From Annona cherimola (Eukaryota; Streptophyta; Magnoliopsida; Magnoliales; Annonaceae), in contig CM059972.1 of the NCBI GenBank assembly GCA_030490835.1, positions 7,036,264 to 7,100,263 on the forward strand: DNA of 64,000 nt, given 5' to 3'. Position 1 is the first letter of the stretch. Every line of letters begins with the position of its first letter. Below, piece after piece: positions 11,711-23,749 of this stretch. A program made the translations under genes and the position numbers. The notes beneath the pieces are model-generated. The model was not told the DNA's origin. It ran no database searches and saw nothing but the letters and a program-made list of their open reading frames with translations.

Positions 11711-14700
11711 AGCTGCCTGGCTTTTTAATATATCAGAAAGTGGAAGATGAGAGTCAGTAATTTCCATTTTCTATTTTTAATTCTTATGTGGTAGAGGTAG
11801 AGGGGCTGTTACCCCCAAAAAACAAAAACAAAAAAAAAAAAAAAAAAATCTATCAAGGACAATATTCTCAGTGATTTATTATTCCATCTAAATGTTGATA
11901 GCTAGGCATCCGGGTTCCTAGCAAGTCCAGTCCGTTCAGTTTCGACCGAATTAACGGATTTGATATATTTTTAAAAATAATGAATTGCAATTTTTAAAAC
12001 GTAAACACGGAATTAATGCTAATGTGAAATTTTATTGATTAATAATATTAAATGTTAATAAGATAATTTATAGGAGAAAATCAAGCTAGATAGAACATGT
12101 TGGTTTCTCATACAAATTAAATCATCTTTTTTTTTAATAAAAATCTCCATCTCTAGTACGTATGTTCATTATATGACTAGATCCATCCCCAAAAAATAAT
12201 CGGTTTCTTTCTTTTTATTCAATTCCAAATCAACCAATCACCCACATAACCAATCCTAACTAGTTGGGTGGCATTGCTTGGAATTCAAAAGAAACTTTCC
12301 GGGCATTCGCCAGGAACTCACCAAGTCAATGGCTTATGTTAACTAGGATAAGGTGGGGCCCACTTAATAGCTACAGTTAAAGCTACACGCGTGTGCACAG
12401 TAAAGAAATGCAAGCCATGCATCCCAAAAAATAATAATAATTATTGTTATTGTTATTATTATTATTATTTCCTATGAGAATGACACTTGTATGGCTGCTA
12501 GCAACTCTCTCCTCTATTGTATCATTGGAATTCTTTTGTTTTGCAACTTCAACTCATAGAATTTCTGATGAGTTGGTACCAATCCGAGTTTTCTAATGTT
12601 GTGTGTGGATTATTGATACTTTAATTAATTAATAATCCTGATGTGATATCCTTGTGTGGACCACCACCAAATTGAGATCTGTCAGCGGCCAAGCTTCCCA
12701 CTAGGGCAAGGGGCTCTTTGGTTGGTAGCTTGTCATTTTAATACACCTATATTTTAATACTTTTGACAGTCCTTTCCTTATTTTGGGCTTGTTACTATGA
12801 AAAAAGTGGCACCCGCTGGCTGTGTTATGTGCCCTTGGTTGAAAGAATTACCATCCAATTGGGATTAACTCAGCCAATTGTGGCCATTCAAATTGAAGTC
12901 GGTCAGGCTAAAACGTAATTCCCATATCAATTGAATTTAAACATCATCGATCAAAAAGGTAAAAAGTTTCTTTTTCTTTTTTTTTTTTTTTTTTTTTTAC
13001 TCTTGGTAAATTTCTCTAAAGGTACTCTCACATCTCAAATGAAACATAACCCCTCGGAATCATTTAATTGCAATGGTCAATGAAGCGCATATTAATTGGA
13101 AAATTAACCCAACTTTTTAATCTTCATGATAATTCAAATCCGTGATCACTGTTTGTATAATTTAATATTCATGATGACTTTCGCTTGTTCTCAAATTATT
13201 TTTTAATCTCAATTTAAATGAAATTTCATGTAAACCCTTAATTACAATATATAAACCAAATATTACTTAGAAAACACAACTTGTAACAGTGATAATTAGG
13301 ATCCATGATGACGGTTTATATGATTCAATATCCATGGGTCCAGTTTGAAACTTTTCATTATCATTGTACTTTTTAATAAATACACACCTTGGATCTCTAT
13401 ATCTTCAGGTCGCCAGTGTCCGATTAAACACTTCATTCGATACAGTAATGCTTAGTCATCGAAGCGAGATTTCTACGTCAACTCATAGCTGTCCAAATTA
13501 CAGTCTTACATTTGTTGGAAACTCTTAATTCTCCAAATTAATAAATAATAGCCGTCTGACCTTCTCTTGGATACGGATGTCTAATTTAGTGGGTACCTAT
13601 ATTTAAAATATAAACTGGATAAAAAAAATAGAAGTATAGAAGAAATAAAGTACAAGATTTAGAATAAGTGTGTACCAATTTAGAGAAATTTTATACTGAT
13701 TTACGTAGATTTTATGGAGTTTTTTCGCGAGGACAAAGATAACAGTTTACTACTGCTCTCTTGCTATTACAAGAAAAAAAAACCCAAGTAAATCTGCATA
13801 GAATGAGCGCGCTGTTATTCCAATGGTTAGTTTTTCTGACGTAGTCCCAAACAACGTACATACATATATATTACATTTTTTTTTCATTTACGTAGCTATA
13901 ATTTTGCCTTATAAGACATGAAAGCTCCCCCAGCGCTTGTCTCTGCATTCACAAAAAAACCTACTTAAGGGAAACTAAGCTTCTTACTGCATTAATATAT
14001 ATTACACAATTTATTCAATTCATGGCCCGTGTATAGCGAAATGGGCCTCAAGCACTCCTCTAATATAATAGGAATAAGAATGTATGTCTAGAATTTTTGA
14101 AAATTAGTATACTGTACACCATCTGCCGTGTCAGCCTCTTGGGTAAAATTTCAGCCATAGGATTAGCCTCGCGATTAGAATTCTTTGCACCCTTTGAACC
14201 TGCAGAAATCGGCATGCAGCTGATGCCAGTGGATCGAACAGATCGGAGAATCTGAATTTCTCCACTTCACATCCTCATCCAAGCACTTCCATTCGCGTGA
14301 AAATTCGACACTGAATTACTGGGGTTGATTTTTTTTATGCCTTGTGACCTCCATTGATGGCACCAACCGTTCTAATCACGTGCGACGATGTTTTTAAAAT
14401 GTTTTTGCAGATCCAATTAGCCAGTGGTTAAATCAATTAATTTTCCAAAAGTACATGATGTTGCACTAGGAAATTCAAGTTCAAATGTCCAAATCAAGGC
14501 TAGCACCGGCCTTTAAGCATAAATATTTGACCATGTTGCTTTCTGCCACTTGGACTTCAAATTCATCATCTCTTGATAGAGCTTATATTTGGGTAGGAAT
14601 TTTACAATTTTTATTGCATCGGATCCTGATAATTCTTGTTCACGTGGGTGGAAGCAAAATGCAAAGGCCCCACTAACTTGGAAAACCTGTCCACACCACC

Positions 14701-15069
14701 TTCAACACCAAATCAGGAAAACTGCATTGGACTTTTAGATTATTTTATCCATGCACTATGACGTTGCCAAGAGACTTTTTCCCATGCTTCCAAAAATTTT
14801 AGAACACTTCAATCTCAACATATGAAATATAGTCTCCGTGCATATTAATGTACAGAGAAATTCTAATTACCGTGTCCTTTTATTTGGACTTATTCCGCCA
14901 TTCCTGGGATTGAAGTGGTAAAAGGGGGCATGGCCGAAATAATGAACGAGGGATAAAGATCGAGAGTAGACAGAAAAAGGCATCGCATCAAACAGTAGGG
15001 ACGGAAAAAACGGAAGAAGAAAGATGTACACCTTTTTCTACAACACCAAGTACATAGCCAATTCATTCC

Positions 15070-15320
15070 GGTGTGTTTAGGAAGCAATAAGTTTTAAAAT
15101 GTGAGAAAGTTATATGATATAATAAGGATAATGATGATGAATTAAAAGAAAAAATTAAAATAAATAGATTAGTTATATGGGTAATGTATAAATGATTGAA
15201 AAGTCAAATAATTGTATAGAAAGATATAAAGAAACAATTAAAAATAAGTTAAGACTATGGAGAGTAAAATTTTGTAGATCGTAAAATTTTGGTTTGAAAA
15301 ATTTTACGTGTAAGCCAAAG
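15070..15320 (+). mobile_element. Degenerate family A MITE, forward
   Basis: It begins near GGTGTGTTTAGGAAG and ends near GCCAAAGCACGACC. It contains the family blocks ATGATTGAAAAGT and GGAGAGTAAAATTTT. The edges are approximate. Confidence 0.5.
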
Positions 15321-15392
15321 CACGACCTCTATGGGGTACTTTTTGATAAATTCACTCTCTAGGTTTGTGCCCAAACTAAGCACACATTTTCA

Positions 15393-15518
15393 GGAAGTAA
15401 CTTATTCTTGCGCAAAGACGAGGTCCTCAATCCAACCCAGGCAATGTTGAAGGACTACCAACTATGCAAAGCCCGCGTTGAGACTCTGTCGTCCAAAAGG
15501 GAACTCACAAAAAATTAA
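15393..15518 (+). other. Unassigned open segment with acceptor-like start
   Basis: After TTTTCAG the frame GSNLFLRKDEVLNPTQAMLK continues for 41 codons to a TAA at 15516-15518 with a protein-like composition. I do not recognise it and found no partner exons upstream. It may be a last exon or gene remnant convergent with the lectin gene, or chance. Confidence 0.2.
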
Positions 15519-15985
15519 TGTCCATTTAATTGACTGAATGCCACCGCATCAGTGGCCAGAATATTCTAGTTATAAATGGATTGCGTAGTTGTTCCCAGTA
15601 GCAAGGGCTTTGGACTAGCAATTGTCAAAACTAATGGCGTGATGAAGCTTGAAATTCTAATAAAACTTGGTCTAAAAAATCATGGTTGGGATTAAAATCT
15701 CAAAACCCATATTTCATAGCTGTTCAAACAGTCTAAAGCAGATCATAAGTTTCATATTCAAACATCACGACACAACAGTCTTAAGGGAATCTAAACAGAG
15801 GCATACACGCCAGTGTCTGTCAACAATCAAACAAGCAAGACGAACCAAGTAAGATGATGAAGATGCCTCTTCTGTGAAGAATATCCCTAGGAAACAGCTA
15901 TTAAAAAAAAAAAAAAAAAAAAAGCTTACCAGATAAGGGTGCAATCCAAACCACAACAGTATTTATTACCATCACCACTGGCCAT

Positions 15986-15987
15986 CC
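15986..15987 (-). CDS. EULS3: Putative EULS3 exon 4: last two bases of a split stop codon, then 3' UTR
   Basis: On the minus strand a T-rich tract leads to GTACAG and then GATGG, with the acceptor AG at 15989-15988. Joined to the T at the end of exon 3 this gives TGA, so the protein ends at Tyr288, where the family usually ends. The 3' UTR would run on towards lower coordinates and may contain a further donor near 15929 (CTGGTAAGC). No clear polyadenylation signal was identified. This exon is inferred from splice signals only. Confidence 0.5.
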
Positions 15988-18900
15988 TGTACATCCAGCA
16001 ATGAACAAGAAAAAAAGCATTACGCAGGGGAAAAAGGACATAACAGGAGAGAACTTGAATTATGCATCAGGCTGCTTAGCTGCTTAATATATAAAACCAA
16101 CAATTATCTCTGCTTAGGTTTGTATGCCACAATGGTCGGAATTTATTAGATCAAATTGAAAAACACAAGATCAAGGGTAAGCACAAACTGAACATGGGCA
16201 GAGGCAACCCAATGAGGAACAGCTCCTGCTGCAGATGGTGATACTATTAGATAAACATCTGTTATTACAGGCAACGCATAGATATTCATATGAAATAAAG
16301 TGAACAATCTTAGTCCTTTTATAATACCGTTCCTGTTGAATCAGGTTGATGAAAGAAGCTAGAAGTACGAAATAGATAATTTGGGAACATATAGAGCAGA
16401 TAAAAGGCTCCTTTCAAAGTTTTATAATTGAGTTTAGATGAAAGGCACCTCCCACAGAAATCTGGGTGCAGCCTTTTTGTTTGGTCTGCCACAATAGTGT
16501 GATGAACTCTAAGCCAACAATAATTTCAGCATCGTTTCAATTAGAAGTATACACAACATCCCATCAAAGACTCATACATAGCCATAAAAATTAGAAGAAT
16601 TCAGCAGTACATATTTCTTTAAAGTTCTCTTCTCGCTCGTGATCTTCATAAGAAATAATTTTTTATCCTTTAATAATCTAAGAAGCATTAAAGACTAAGG
16701 CACCAATTCCATGCAACTGGTTGATTTTTCCAAGGCAGAGTAGTTACATATTCACTCTCGAATTGGTTACATTTTAGTTTTTAAAAATTGATTGGTCGCA
16801 GGGTGTGAATCCTAAAGATTATGATCACTTTGATCTTATCGAACTGCAAATACTGAACCAAAATCCATTTTACCGAGATCTATCAAGAGCTGTGGAACCA
16901 TGAAACTTACAGTAGGGAACAATCTTCCACTTCTGATTCTCTCCTTTTGCCCACTCCCAAAGCACAAGAGTGGTGCCATCATGTACACCTCCATGATCCT
17001 TATCACCATGGAAAGCATCCAAGTTCAGACGGGTGTTGTTCACCATCCTTATAGCCCTGTAGCCATGGCCAGTGTCCCGGCTTTCTGTCCAGAGTACTGA
17101 TTCATCAAGAACATCTGGATTGTATGGCCAAAGTCGAGCCTGCAATAGATTTCCAAACATACTTCAAAGGAAAGCAGAGATAATGGCATAAAATGAAATT
17201 CTGAATGATTGGAATGGCAAGAAAGTAGCCCACCAAATACAAAATTAAAGTTTAAGCTAAAATGTCAACCAGGGCATATCCCAATGGTATGACATGTGGA
17301 TGCATGAGTGTTAGTGTCCGCTTCGGGTGACAGCAAGAGTGTGGTCTCCATTATAATCCAATGTAATTCAAAAAAATTAAAGCTAAAACAAACATGGTTT
17401 GATTAATTATCTAAGAAATTTATGAAAGTAGAGAGTCATCAAGCTGTAGCATGCCTGTATGTGCGCACGCATGCATGCAAATGGAAAGCAAAAATACAAG
17501 ATAAAACCAGGGCAGAGCTTTATTAAATGCTCAATGAAGAATCTAATCTTTCGAGGAATCTATTAGTATCTACTACCACCACATGGTTACTACAAAGCAA
17601 CACTAGTGGTTGGACCAGAAACTGTGAAAGCATTTCAAACTTTCTACAATATACTTTACTTCCATACCATAAAATTCCAAAAATCAACTATATTTCTGAA
17701 GAAAGAAATCAGATCAGCTATATTTAGAAGATAAAAGACTGGCCAATGACGATGGGATGAATAGGTTTCTTAACAGATAGGATCAGCTCGACTTCAGGGT
17801 TTTTTCAAATAGACCCTGCGAGTATGCATAATTCCATTTTAGCATTGCGATTTGGTGTTTAACAAAATAGGCCCTCTATGTTTCAAAACTTTGCAAAATA
17901 AAACCTATAGTTGACAGAAAACAACTTTAATCCATATCTATAAACTCAAATCCATCCACAACCCTGAAACTATTTTAAAACCTCCATATAAATCTAGAAT
18001 TTAAAATGATTTTGACTGACTCTTCATGTTGGAACCAAATCATGCCATGAAAACCATTTATTTTACACTCATTCTTTTAATCAGATTTTACACTCACTTT
18101 AAATAACTTTTTTTTAGCAAAAAAAAAAAAAAAAACCCATCATCATAACTTCATTTGCAAAATCCTTTTAAAAAATGCTGGAAAAAGTAATAGCAAGACT
18201 CCTGTGATCTCTTAACAGCCTTCACATATCTCACAAACACCTTGAGTATTTTCCGAAGTTTCAGAAACCATAGAATTCTTAGATATCATTGTTAAACCAA
18301 ACATGTGCCAATGCATCCATAAACCGACTAAATACATGAAATTGTTCAACTACATTCCCAAAAGACAGATAAATACAATTTCATAAGAAGAAACAACAAG
18401 AATACATCTCTATTATTATGGTCATCACTAAGGGTGCGTTTGGGAAGTGACAAAACTTTTGGATGAATTTTTTTTTTTTTGTGTGCAAAAGTTGTTAAAT
18501 TGATAGAAAATTGTGTGATATAATAGGGGTAATGATGAGAAGTTAAGAGAATAAAATTAAAATAGATAGATTAGTTGTATAGATAATTGTGTAGAAATGA
18601 TTGAAAAGTGAGATAGTTTGTATAGAAAGATGTAAAGAAATAATTAAAAAACAAGGTAGTTGTTGAGGGTGAAAAGTTTTAAATTGAAAAGTTTCAAGTG
18701 AAAAGTTTTACTTATTACCAAACACTCCCTAAATTTCATGATTCCTTGTTAAGAATGGTTGAAACAAGTCCACTGATACTGATATATTTTAATTACTGCC
18801 ATATCAAACATGACCAAAATATTCTAAATCATCATCATCATCATCATAAGCCATTTCCCACCTATGTGGGGTCGGCTGCATGGATTCTGTTACGCCATAT

Positions 18901-21900
18901 CAAACTTGACCAAAATATTCTAAATAATTAATAATAAATGTCAAAACTCACAACTATGAAATGAAACCAAGATCCTAACCAGCAGCCATTGTGCATACAA
19001 TCCACTACGAAAGCCATGAAATCAAAATTCATTGGTGACACTCCTCATCAGAATCCCATATTAGCACATAGAATCCCATGATTGAAGTTTTAAAAAGGAC
19101 TTTTTGCATTTTTTTTGTCCAAAATTTTTAAATTTTTGGCAAATTTTCTTACACACATACTGGACTTTGAGTCCTCACCCTTATCTATGAAAATCTTTTA
19201 CAAGAGGGCCCCTCTGATTAATGGTCAAGAGGTCTGTAACGCCCCAGGCCTAACAGTAAGGTATTGTCCGCTTTGGGCCTCAGCCCGCACGGTTTTGCCC
19301 CTCTGGGTTCACGCGCATCCCGTCCTTCCCCAAAAGGCGCCTCACTGAGGTACCTGGCGGCCTCCACTTATAGCCCAGGCTCCCCCCCCTCATCCTAACC
19401 GATGTGGAATATCACATTCACCCCCCCTTGGGGCTCCAGCGTCCCCGCTGGACACCATCGGCCGGAGGTCGGGAGTCGGCTCTGATACCATTTTGTAACG
19501 CCCCAGGCCTAATAGTAAGGTATTGTCCGCTTTGGGCCTCGGCCCGCACGGTTTTGCCCCTCTGTTTGTGGATGAAATGTTGTGCTAAATTTCAATTTTG
19601 TCCCCATTGTCTGATTTAAACTGCTCCAAAACTTCGAAGTAAATATAGTATCTCGGTCGGAAATAATTGCCTTGGGAATTCCATGCAACCGAACTATTTC
19701 TTTACAATACAGGTTGGCTAACTTTTCTGCAGAATAACTGATTTTGATTGGCAAGAAATGTACGACCTTTGTTAATCTATCCACAATTACCCAAATAGAA
19801 TTATTTCCTGCAGCGGTCCTTGGTAACCCTTCAATAAAATCCATAGTGATTTCATCCCACTTCCATTCTGGTATTTCCATTTGCTGTAATAATCCTGCTA
19901 GCTTTTGATGTTCGGCTTTGACTTGTTGGCATGTTAGACATTGTGCTACAATTTCTGCTATCATTTTCTTCATGCCCATCCACCAAAAATTTCTTTTAAG
20001 ATCTTCATACATTTTTGTACTCCCTGGGTGTATGGTGTATGGTGAGTAATGAGCTTCTTCCAAAATTTGTCTTTTTAGTTCTACTGCATCGGGTACACAT
20101 AGCCTTCCTTTATATCTGACGGTGCCCTCATCGTCAACTGTGGATCCTTTCATAGTCCCTTCTGCCACTTTTTCCTTTATCCTTATAATTTGTTCATCTG
20201 TTCTTTGCTTTTCTTTGATCTGTTCAAATAGAGAAGGTTTCACTTGTAATTGATATAAATGATACTCTGACTCTTTGGGGCAAACTTCTAATGACAATTT
20301 TCGCATGTCATTAATTAACTCCTCCTGGTCGGTAATTAAAGTAGCTAAATTGCTATTTGACTTTCTGCTTAAAGCATCAGCTACTATATTTGCTTTCCCT
20401 GGATGATATTGGATATTCAAATCATAATCTTTCAGTAATTCTAACCATCTTCTTTGCCTCATATTCAACTCTTTTTTAGTGAAAATATATTTCAAACTCT
20501 TGTGATCTGTATAAACATCACATTGTTCCCCATAAAGATAATGCCTCCAAATTTTTAAAGCAAACACTACTGCAGCTAGTTCCAAATCATGGGTGGGATA
20601 ATTCTGTTCAAAAGGTTTCAACTGTCGTGAAGCATATGCAATCACCTTCCCATTCTGCATTAATACACAACCAAGACCCTTTTTAGAAGCATCGCTATAA
20701 ATAACAAATCCTCCACTGCTAGTAGGGGTAGTTAAAATGGGTGCCTTCACTAATCTCTGCTTGAGTTCTTGAAAACTATTTTCACAGTCATCAGTCCATT
20801 GAAATTTTACCCCCTTTCTTATTAGCTTTGTGAGAGGAGTACATATCCGAGAGAAATCTTCTAAGAATCTGCAATAATACCCCGCAAGACCAAGAAAGCT
20901 ACGTATCTCTGTGACATTTGTCGGCCTTGGCCAATTCACCACTGCCTCGACTACCTTTTGCTGTAACAATATGCCCCAAAAATGGAACACTATGCATCCA
21001 AAACTCACATTTCTTCAATTTTGCATATAATTTGTTCTCCCTGAAAGTTTGCAATACCATTCTAAGGTGTTCAACATGATCATCCTTTGTTTTTGAATAA
21101 ATGAGAATGTCATCTATGAATATGACCACAAATTTATCCAAATAGGGTCTGAACACTCTTTGCATTAAATCCATAAAGGCGGCTGGTGCATTTGTTAACC
21201 CGAATGGCATTACCAAAAATTCATAATGTCCATACCGAGTTCGAAAAGCAGTTTTCTGTATATCTTCTTCTTTAATCCTCAATTGATGATATCCCGACTG
21301 TAAATCAATTTTAGAAAATACAATTGCCCCTTGTAGTTAATCAAATAAATCATCTATTCGAGGTAAAGGATATTTATTTTTTATAGTCACTTCGTTCAGT
21401 TCTCTATAATCAATGCACAATCTCAAACTACCATCTTTCTTTTTCACAAACAGAACTGGCGCTCCCCAAGGTGATACACTTGGTCGTATAAAACCCTTAT
21501 CTAATAATTCTTCCAGCTGTGTTTTTAATTCTGCCATTTCTGTTGGGGCCATTCTATAAGGTTGTTTAGAAATTGGAAGTACCCCAGGCAATATATGTAT
21601 TGCAAATTCTATTTCTCTCTGAGGGGGTAATCCTGACAACTCAATAGGAAAAATATCAGGAAATTCTTTTACTATTGGTATCTCTTCAAGAGATAAAGTT
21701 TCTTTGTTTATATCAACTACCGAAGCCAAAAATGCCTGACATCCTTTGTTTATCGACTTTACAGCTTTCATGGCAGAAATGATTTTCACCTGCTGAGATT
21801 TATCTGCAACCACCTCTATCGACTTGGACATTTTAAAAATAATTTTTCGATCACCACAATCTATTATTGCTCTCCACTTAGATAACCAGTTCATTCCCAA

Positions 21901-23718
21901 TATCACATCAAAATCATGCATAGGTAACAATATCAAGTCTGCTTCTAAATTCATTTCTCCTATTTTGATTGGGCAGGCTTTGCAAATTCTATCTGTACTT
22001 GCTAATCGATGTACCGGGGATTCAACATTCACAATCATATCCATGCTTTCATGCGCAATTGCATATTTTGTAGTAAAAGCATAAGAAATAAAGGAATGCG
22101 TAGCACCAGAATCAAATAATACTTTGGCAGGATAAGAGTGAATAAGCAATGTACTAATGAGGACATCGTCATGTGCAGTCTGGGCTTCTGCATTGGTCAT
22201 AGCATGTACCCTAGCATTTGTCCTCTGCCTCTGTTGTTCTGGGTCACGAACTGGTGGTGCTGGTGGCCTCATTTGTACTGCTTGATGCTCCCCAATTTGT
22301 TTGTTGTCGACTTTTTGAGTGCAGTCTTTTGCTAGATGTCCAGGCTGTCTACATTTATAACAAGTGATCTCACCTGTGCATTCCTGAATTGAATGACCAG
22401 TTTTCCCACACTTCCAGCACTTCCCCGCTGCTTTCCAACATTCTCCTCGGTGATTTTTACCGCAAGTAGGACATGGGATAATTGACTGTCTTATTTCCAC
22501 CTTTCTTTCATTGTACTGTATCTTGCCCTGTTTATATGGCTTTGTCCCACTATCTGATGCAGAGTCCTCACGCCTTTTTCCTTGGCGAAAAGCTTGAATT
22601 GCATTATCTTCCATTTCCACCATTCTTGCTCGATCCACAATATCAGAATATTGTTGGAAATGGTGACTGGCTAGCTGTTGTCGTATAAAAGGGCGTAACC
22701 CCATTCTGAATTTGCGGATTTTAAGTGCAGGATTTGTCAACACCCATGGAGCAAATCTGGATAAGGCAATGAATTTTGCTGCATACTCTGCCACAGATGA
22801 TTTTCCTTGATATAGTTGTTCAAACTCTAGCAACTTTTGTTGTCTAACTGACTCGGGATAGTATGCCTCATTAAAGTGTAAGAGAAAGTTCTCCCAGTTC
22901 ATTTGTTGCCAAGTAGGGATACTTAACTTCACTGCATTCCACCACTTAGCTGCATTGCCTTTCAACATATGGGTGGCAAACTGGACCTTTTGTTGCTCAC
23001 TGCATTGGAGCAAATTGAAAATCTTCTCTAATTCTTCTATCCATTCTTCAGCATTGTTAGGGTCCGGATCTCCTCGATAGAGTGGAGGTCTCATGTTCAG
23101 AAAATCATTCATGACTCTCCTATGAGCATCAGCTTCCGTAACATTCCTTGGTACACTCCCTCCAACTGGAGAGTTTTCTGAAAATTGTTGGGCTGCCATC
23201 CGTTCCATAGTTTGCAATGCTCTCAACACTGCGTCCATAACTTGAGCATTGACGTCCACAATGCCTTGTGATTGTCCTGCATTTGATGCCCCAGCAACAT
23301 CATTTCTAGGATTGTTCTCTCCTGAAGCTTCATTATATTGGTCATTTGTGTGAGCTGAAGAAGAATCCTCACTGACCAATACGCTTCCCACCAACCTACG
23401 AGTCCTCTTTCTTACTAATCGCGACAGTGGTTCCTCCATCACCACTTGTTTTCCTTTATCCTTCTTAGGAGGCATCTTTTTCCTACATCATACCATTAAT
23501 CTTAAATATAATTGCATAACTTCTAAAAATTTCATTTTTCATATCATAAATTAAAAGAGAATACTATCTAAAGCATCAAATTCATCATATCATTCATAGA
23601 AAATAAAAACTTTAAGCTAATCAGCTAAGTTTACATCATCATCACTAGAAGAATCATAAAACTTATGACCACTAAGTTTCATTTCTACTGGTTGATACTC
23701 CATTTCTAGGAGTTCAAC

Positions 23719-23749
<31 letters not shown>

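Larger units (their letters stand above)
10471..15392. other. Intergenic
   Basis: No gene is supported. It contains poly-T and poly-A runs, a (TAA)/(TTA) stretch at 12428-12470, the tail-only insert at 11690-11710, and a GC-richer part at 14100-15060 with only short unassigned frames. Confidence 0.5.

Noticed and set aside
19509..19619. Native end of the gypsy polyprotein
   Set aside because: The last 14 residues are translated LTR sequence, not a real integrase C-terminus.
21824..22688. Plus-strand frames within gag-pol
   Set aside because: They are shadows of the minus-strand polyprotein.
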